In this document: positions 60,401 to 64,000 of the stretch, piece by piece
How positions within the stretch are numbered: the stretch's first letter is position 1
Layout of the letters: every line of letters starts with the position of its first letter
NCBI GenBank assembly: GCA_032191485.1
Contig: JAVDOI010000007.1
Location: 9,546,642-9,610,641, forward strand
DNA length: 64,000 nucleotides
Reading direction: 5' to 3'
DNA from: Leptoclinus maculatus
Lineage: Eukaryota; Chordata; Actinopteri; Perciformes; Stichaeidae
Translations under genes and position numbers: made by a program
Notes under the pieces: model-generated
Database searches by the model: none
Told to the model about the DNA's origin: nothing
The model's input: the letters and a program-made list of their open reading frames with translations, nothing else

Positions 60401-60801
60401 GGGAGATCAGCCAGCTGCAGCTTGGTGGCAGCCTCAAGGTAGGGAAGACTCTGCTTCTGGGCCAAGATACGGAAGTGCTCGTCAATATTCTTGCCGTACA
60501 TTTGGGGAAGCTTCAGCTCCACTTCGGGCAACAGTGAAGTTTCCTTCCCCCACAGCTGATGTTTCTGCAGGTGCCTAGTGCTACGCTCCACATCATCCTC
60601 TCTGTACTCTGGTTGCAGCCCTCGAAAGATCTGGTCGTGCAGGTTCCTTGACAGCATCTGAATGTTAAGGGGGTTCAGGCGGGTCTCTGTGGAGTCCTCG
60701 CCCTGAAGAGAGTCTGGCTTGGTGGAGTAGAGGGAGCGTAGACACCTCCATTGTAGAGAGATGAGAGTCCTCCGCAGAGGACAGCGCAACACATGCAGCA
60801 T
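54478..60801 (-). CDS. polg: DNA polymerase gamma catalytic subunit (POLG)
   Basis: This mitochondrial replicative polymerase is on the minus strand, tail-to-tail with fanci. The likely start at 60801 (MLHVLRCPLRRTLISLQWR) gives an arginine-rich mitochondrial targeting sequence; an acceptor-like CTTCCAG just upstream fits a noncoding first exon as in human POLG. Exonuclease motifs: ALVFDVEVC (Exo I), VGHNVSFDRSYI (Exo II), YCAMDVEATHQVF (Exo III). Polymerase motifs: GADVDSQELWIAA (A, near 56100), REHAKVFNYGRIYGAGQPF (B, near 55800), CISIHDEVRYLV (C, near 54850), so both catalytic aspartates are present. The spacer includes YHHGNGPYNDVDIPGCWFF. The last clear exon reads ERRYNLPPG and then meets a consensus donor (CCCG|GTGAGT at 54507/54506). 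Reading through it gives ESCTPSST and a stop at 54478. The canonical final exon (EALDIYQI in human) was not found. Confidence 0.97.
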
Positions 60802-60904
60802 CACCTCATGAGGACTTCCCACTGGAGCTGGAAGACATTGGGACAACATTCATATTTTAGGACATGATGCAGCTTAGCCCCAGTTTGAGGCACAAACCGG
60901 GACT

Positions 60905-61102
<198 letters not shown>

Positions 61103-61886
61103 ACTATATCTAGCTACTAGATAGATTACAGATACAGATAATAACATGTTTGATTTTATCTTATGTGTGATTTTGCAAGTGCAATATCGTTCAATGGCGG
61201 AAATGTTATTGGTAAAAGGACACAGCTTCAGATATTTCACTCAGATAGGGATAACTTACTCAAAACGTTATCACCCAACTTTAACATTAACGCTAGAAAT
61301 AAGTTGACTGAAAACAGGTGCTGGACTAAACGTTATCTTAACCTACTGTAGCATGGTATAGTTAGGTATCGTTAAGTTGCGCACACACACCTTATTTATC
61401 ACGAACCTGTTAACGCATGTTTACTAATAATTGAAGGGGAGTGTTGCTATTTTGTGAGCAACCAAACAAAATAATAGCCGTTTAATTCTGCACTCACTAA
61501 ATGCGTTAGCTATAGGCCTACTGTCGATAAAAGCAAAAAAGACACCTCACCCGATCTGTGACTTGAGGTATAGCGTCAAAGTTATCAACCACAATATGTC
61601 TCAAATTGTACCACAACAAACTAGTTTGTTATTTAGCATGGTCAATGCACGAGGATGTGAAACCAAAGCAAGACGAAGCGTTAGCGACCCCACGCGGCCC
61701 GGATGACTATACTAAATCGTTTTTCAGGAATACAAACAAATGATTGGATGAATAACACGCTAAAGCTGTTTCTAGAAAAGGCAAAAGGGGATTATACACA
61801 AGTATTAGATAAATCAAATATAACAGTATATATATACATATGTAGAACATTTTTATACGTATCTTGTTCTGCATATGATAGCTCGT
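61103..61886. other. Intergenic, polg 5' side
   Basis: This probably holds the noncoding first exon and promoter of polg on the minus strand, but I cannot place them. No coding sequence or transposon terminus is seen. Confidence 0.4.
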
Positions 61887-61959
61887 GGCCGCGTGGCCTA
61901 ATGGATAAGGCGTCTGACTTCGGATCAGAAGATTGCAGGTTCGAGTCCTGCCGCGGTCG
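61887..61959 (+). tRNA. tRNA-Arg (anticodon TCG)
   Basis: A 73-nt cloverleaf: acceptor GGCCGCG with CGCGGTC and discriminator G, A box TGGCCTAATGG, anticodon loop CTTCGGA (TCG), and T arm with TTCGAGT. It resembles vertebrate tRNA-Arg-TCG. TTTT at 61963-61966 terminates Pol III transcription. Confidence 0.97.
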
Positions 61960-62043
61960 CTCTTTTATGCTTTTTGATGTAGATTGTGATTTCCGCATTT
62001 GAAAAAAATACAGATATGTTATCAGAACAATCGCTGCCTAAAC

Positions 62044-62099
62044 TGCAATGGGAGTCCTCTTAACCTTAAAATGCAATGGGAGTCCTCTTAACCTTAAAA
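62044..62099. repeat. 28-bp perfect tandem duplication
   Basis: Two identical 28-bp units beginning TGCAATGGGAGTCC lie at 62044-62071 and 62072-62099, upstream of tvp23a. They are non-coding. Confidence 0.9.
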
Positions 62100-62399
62100 T
62101 AAATTTTAACCCAGCTTCCTGATGTGATGGTGCATTTAGTGACAGAGGAGGCAGCGTCGGTGTCGGTCTTATTTCACTGCAACACCTGGTTTATTCCATC
62201 CCTATAATACAGCTACGCTTTACCCCAAATGGTACTTCGCTTTGCTTTACACATCTACGACATTGACAGCAATGGGTATCACCGTGGTACCAATGGGTTT
62301 CTGTCTGCCTCTAAATGTATTGTGTTCGTCTGCGTCGTATCAGCTAGGATGATGTTGGATGATTTAACCCTGTTGTGTTTTGTCGTTGCTTCTCAGACG

Positions 62400-63287
62400 A
62401 TGGCGGATGACACGGAGGATGTTGAGCTGGACTTTGCTGCTGACGAGCAGGAGAGCGCGCGGAGAAGCGCAGTCATAAGGTGCACTGCAGGAGATTGTTA
62501 TTGTATCAACAAAATCTGTCTTGCACAGAATATTGTGCTTTTGTAAATATAATATCAGCAGGGATGTCGTTTGAGAGAGTGTTTCCAACCTTGCTAAAAT
62601 TAGTGTCATTCAAATAAAACGTCAACAACTTTAATTGGACGAATTATGCTCTCTCATAGGCGTTTATATGTGACTATTTTTTTCTGTTAGTCTATGATTC
62701 AGAGTGAGTCTCCTCGCCTCTGTGCTGAGAAGTGTAGATATGCTGTAGCCTACAACAAAGCTTGCTTTAATTGTACTACATGCTTTAATGGTATTTTCAG
62801 GCTCTTGGTAATTTCTAATCCTGTGCTTTTAAATGCAGACACCCCCTCGCCTCCTTTTTCCACCTGTTCTTCCGAGTGGTTGCCATTGTCGCCTATTTGC
62901 TCTGTGACTGGATCAGCGAGAACTTTGCATGGTGTTTTGTCCTGATCATCACTCTGCTCTCTTTTGACTTCTGGTCTGTCAAGGTGAGAGGTCAACTAGG
63001 TCAGCTGCTAATTCCCCATACTTCCCTATGCCCTTGCCCCTTTCTCGCCCTCTTATGAACTTCAGCACCGTTTAATCCTTTTTGTTTCACCTCACTAGTT
63101 GTGATTACTCACGTTTGTCCTGTGTTTCAGAATGTGACCGGCAGGCTGCTGGTCGGCCTGCGTTGGTGGAATCAGATCGACGAGGATGGAAAGAGCCTCT
63201 GGGTGTTTGAGGCTAAAAAAGTAAGACATTGTGGGTTATTTTGAATGTGGGGGAGCATTTTGGGGGGTATTAAACATTTGGGCATTG

Positions 63288-63353
<66 letters not shown>

Positions 63354-63828
63354 GCCTCTCTGGGCAATAACATTGGGACAGAGGCAGAGGCGAGGATATT
63401 TTGGCTGGGTCTCATCATCTGTCCTCTCATATGGACATTCTTCTTCTTCACCTCCCTCTTCTCCATGAAGATTAAATGGCTGGTGAGACACGTGTTGCTT
63501 GTGTGCATGCTCTGTAGAGGCGCATTATGATTATATACATCTTTCTTTAAATGCATCATCTGTGTGTCTTCCCCAGTTACTTGTGGTTGCTAGTATTTCC
63601 CTCCAAGTGGCTAATCTCTATGGTTACCTTCGCTGCAAGGCAGTGGGAGAAGATGGCCAGCCTGCAGACATCCGCTCTTTCTCAGGGCAGCACCTCCTGC
63701 AGCGTGTGAGTGACTGACTGCAGCATTTAACACTGTCCTGTTAACATGTCAGTGTTCATTCAAATTGAACATAAACTCACTCATAATTTATCCTCTTCCA
63801 GCCAGACATCATCTTCGGAATACTATGA
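62400..63828 (+). CDS. tvp23a: Golgi membrane protein TVP23 (FAM18), TVP23A-like
   Basis: Six exons (62400-62479, 62839-62983, 63131-63220, 63354-63482, 63577-63705, 63802-63828) join in frame to 199 residues. An acidic N-terminus (MADDTEDVELDF) precedes HPLASFFHLFFRVVAIVAYL, the signature NVTGRLLVGLRWWNQIDEDG, ARIFWLGLIICPLIWTFFFF and VANLYGYLRCK. Four hydrophobic helices are expected. TVP23 proteins sit in late Golgi/TGN membranes and act in vesicle trafficking with YIP-family partners. LIICP, FFFTSLFS and CDW favour the A paralogue over B. The C-terminus (PDIIFGIL) comes from a short last exon. The exon 4 acceptor directly follows a 62-bp TG tract. Confidence 0.92.
63289..63350. repeat. 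(TG)31 microsatellite abutting the tvp23a exon 4 acceptor
   Basis: An uninterrupted TG tract is immediately followed by CAG (63351-63353) and exon 4, so it takes the place of a polypyrimidine tract. The His/Thr and Cys/Val frames crossing it are artefacts. Confidence 0.98.
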
Positions 63829-63857
63829 AGATTACCTCATCCTTTACAGCCACTATG

Positions 63858-63882
63858 CTGTGTGTGTGTGTGTGTGTGTGTG
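63858..63882. repeat. (GT)n with adjoining GA run, tvp23a 3' UTR
   Basis: A short GT tract lies just after the tvp23a stop codon, followed by AGAGAGAGAG-type sequence. It is a simple repeat in the 3' UTR. Confidence 0.9.
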
Positions 63883-64000
63883 CGTGAGAGAGAGAGAGGG
63901 GGAGATAGATGAGAGCCGCCTCATCTCCAAAGTTCCCACAAACTGCATCTACTTGAATGGCCTCGTGCATGCCTTATGCTGCTGACTGTTCACTTCACAT

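Noticed and set aside
63236..63559. His-Thr repeat and Cys-Val repeat frames
   Set aside because: They are translations of the (TG)n tract in tvp23a intron 3.

Overview
This window is nuclear DNA from a ray-finned fish, most likely a percomorph teleost. The evidence is intron-containing vertebrate genes with fish-like protein sequences, a Tc1 element of the kind common in fish, hAT, Ty3/Gypsy and LINE debris, and long CA/GT and CT microsatellites. I read the genes by translating exons and matching them to remembered vertebrate orthologues; no database search was run.

Layout. From about 2.0 to 10.4 kb is the 5' part of banp on the minus strand; its downstream exons lie beyond coordinate 1. 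Its large intron 4 holds a hAT remnant (1.2-1.7 kb), an unidentified plus-strand ORF pair (3.4-4.2 kb), a nearly complete Tc1 element (4980-6615) and a 110-bp fold-back element. From 10.8 to 14.7 kb comes a tRNA-Arg(ACG), a CpG-rich 16-bp minisatellite of 2.3 kb and scrambled hAT pieces. From 14.9 to 34.9 kb is a young tandem array of three carboxylesterase genes (CES2-like, plus strand). The copies are nearly identical even in introns. Between them lie duplicated 3' modules, a Ty3/Gypsy fragment split by a hAT element with a perfect 8-bp target duplication, and a LINE reverse-transcriptase fragment. From 36.6 to 42.5 kb is fbxo31 (minus, 10 coding exons, all joined in frame). A second, identical tRNA-Arg(ACG) lies at 43.1 kb. 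From 44.8 to 53.8 kb is fanci (plus, about 37 exons), convergent with polg (minus, 54.5-60.8 kb). A tRNA-Arg(TCG) at 61.9 kb and tvp23a (plus, 62.4-63.8 kb) close the window.

How the genes relate. fanci (interstrand crosslink repair) and polg (mitochondrial DNA polymerase) are tail-to-tail, as in human 15q26; banp and fbxo31 are both in human 16q24.2. The carboxylesterases are secretory-pathway detoxification and lipid hydrolases, each ending in an HXEL-like ER-retrieval tetrapeptide; their array sits between banp and fbxo31. I see no operon-like system and no clearly new molecular machine. The most informative signals are the promoter divergence among the carboxylesterase copies, relic repeat modules showing that the array was once larger, a CGCG-motif promoter on banp that matches the site BANP itself binds, splice sites built into TG repeats, and a missing or non-canonical last exon of polg.
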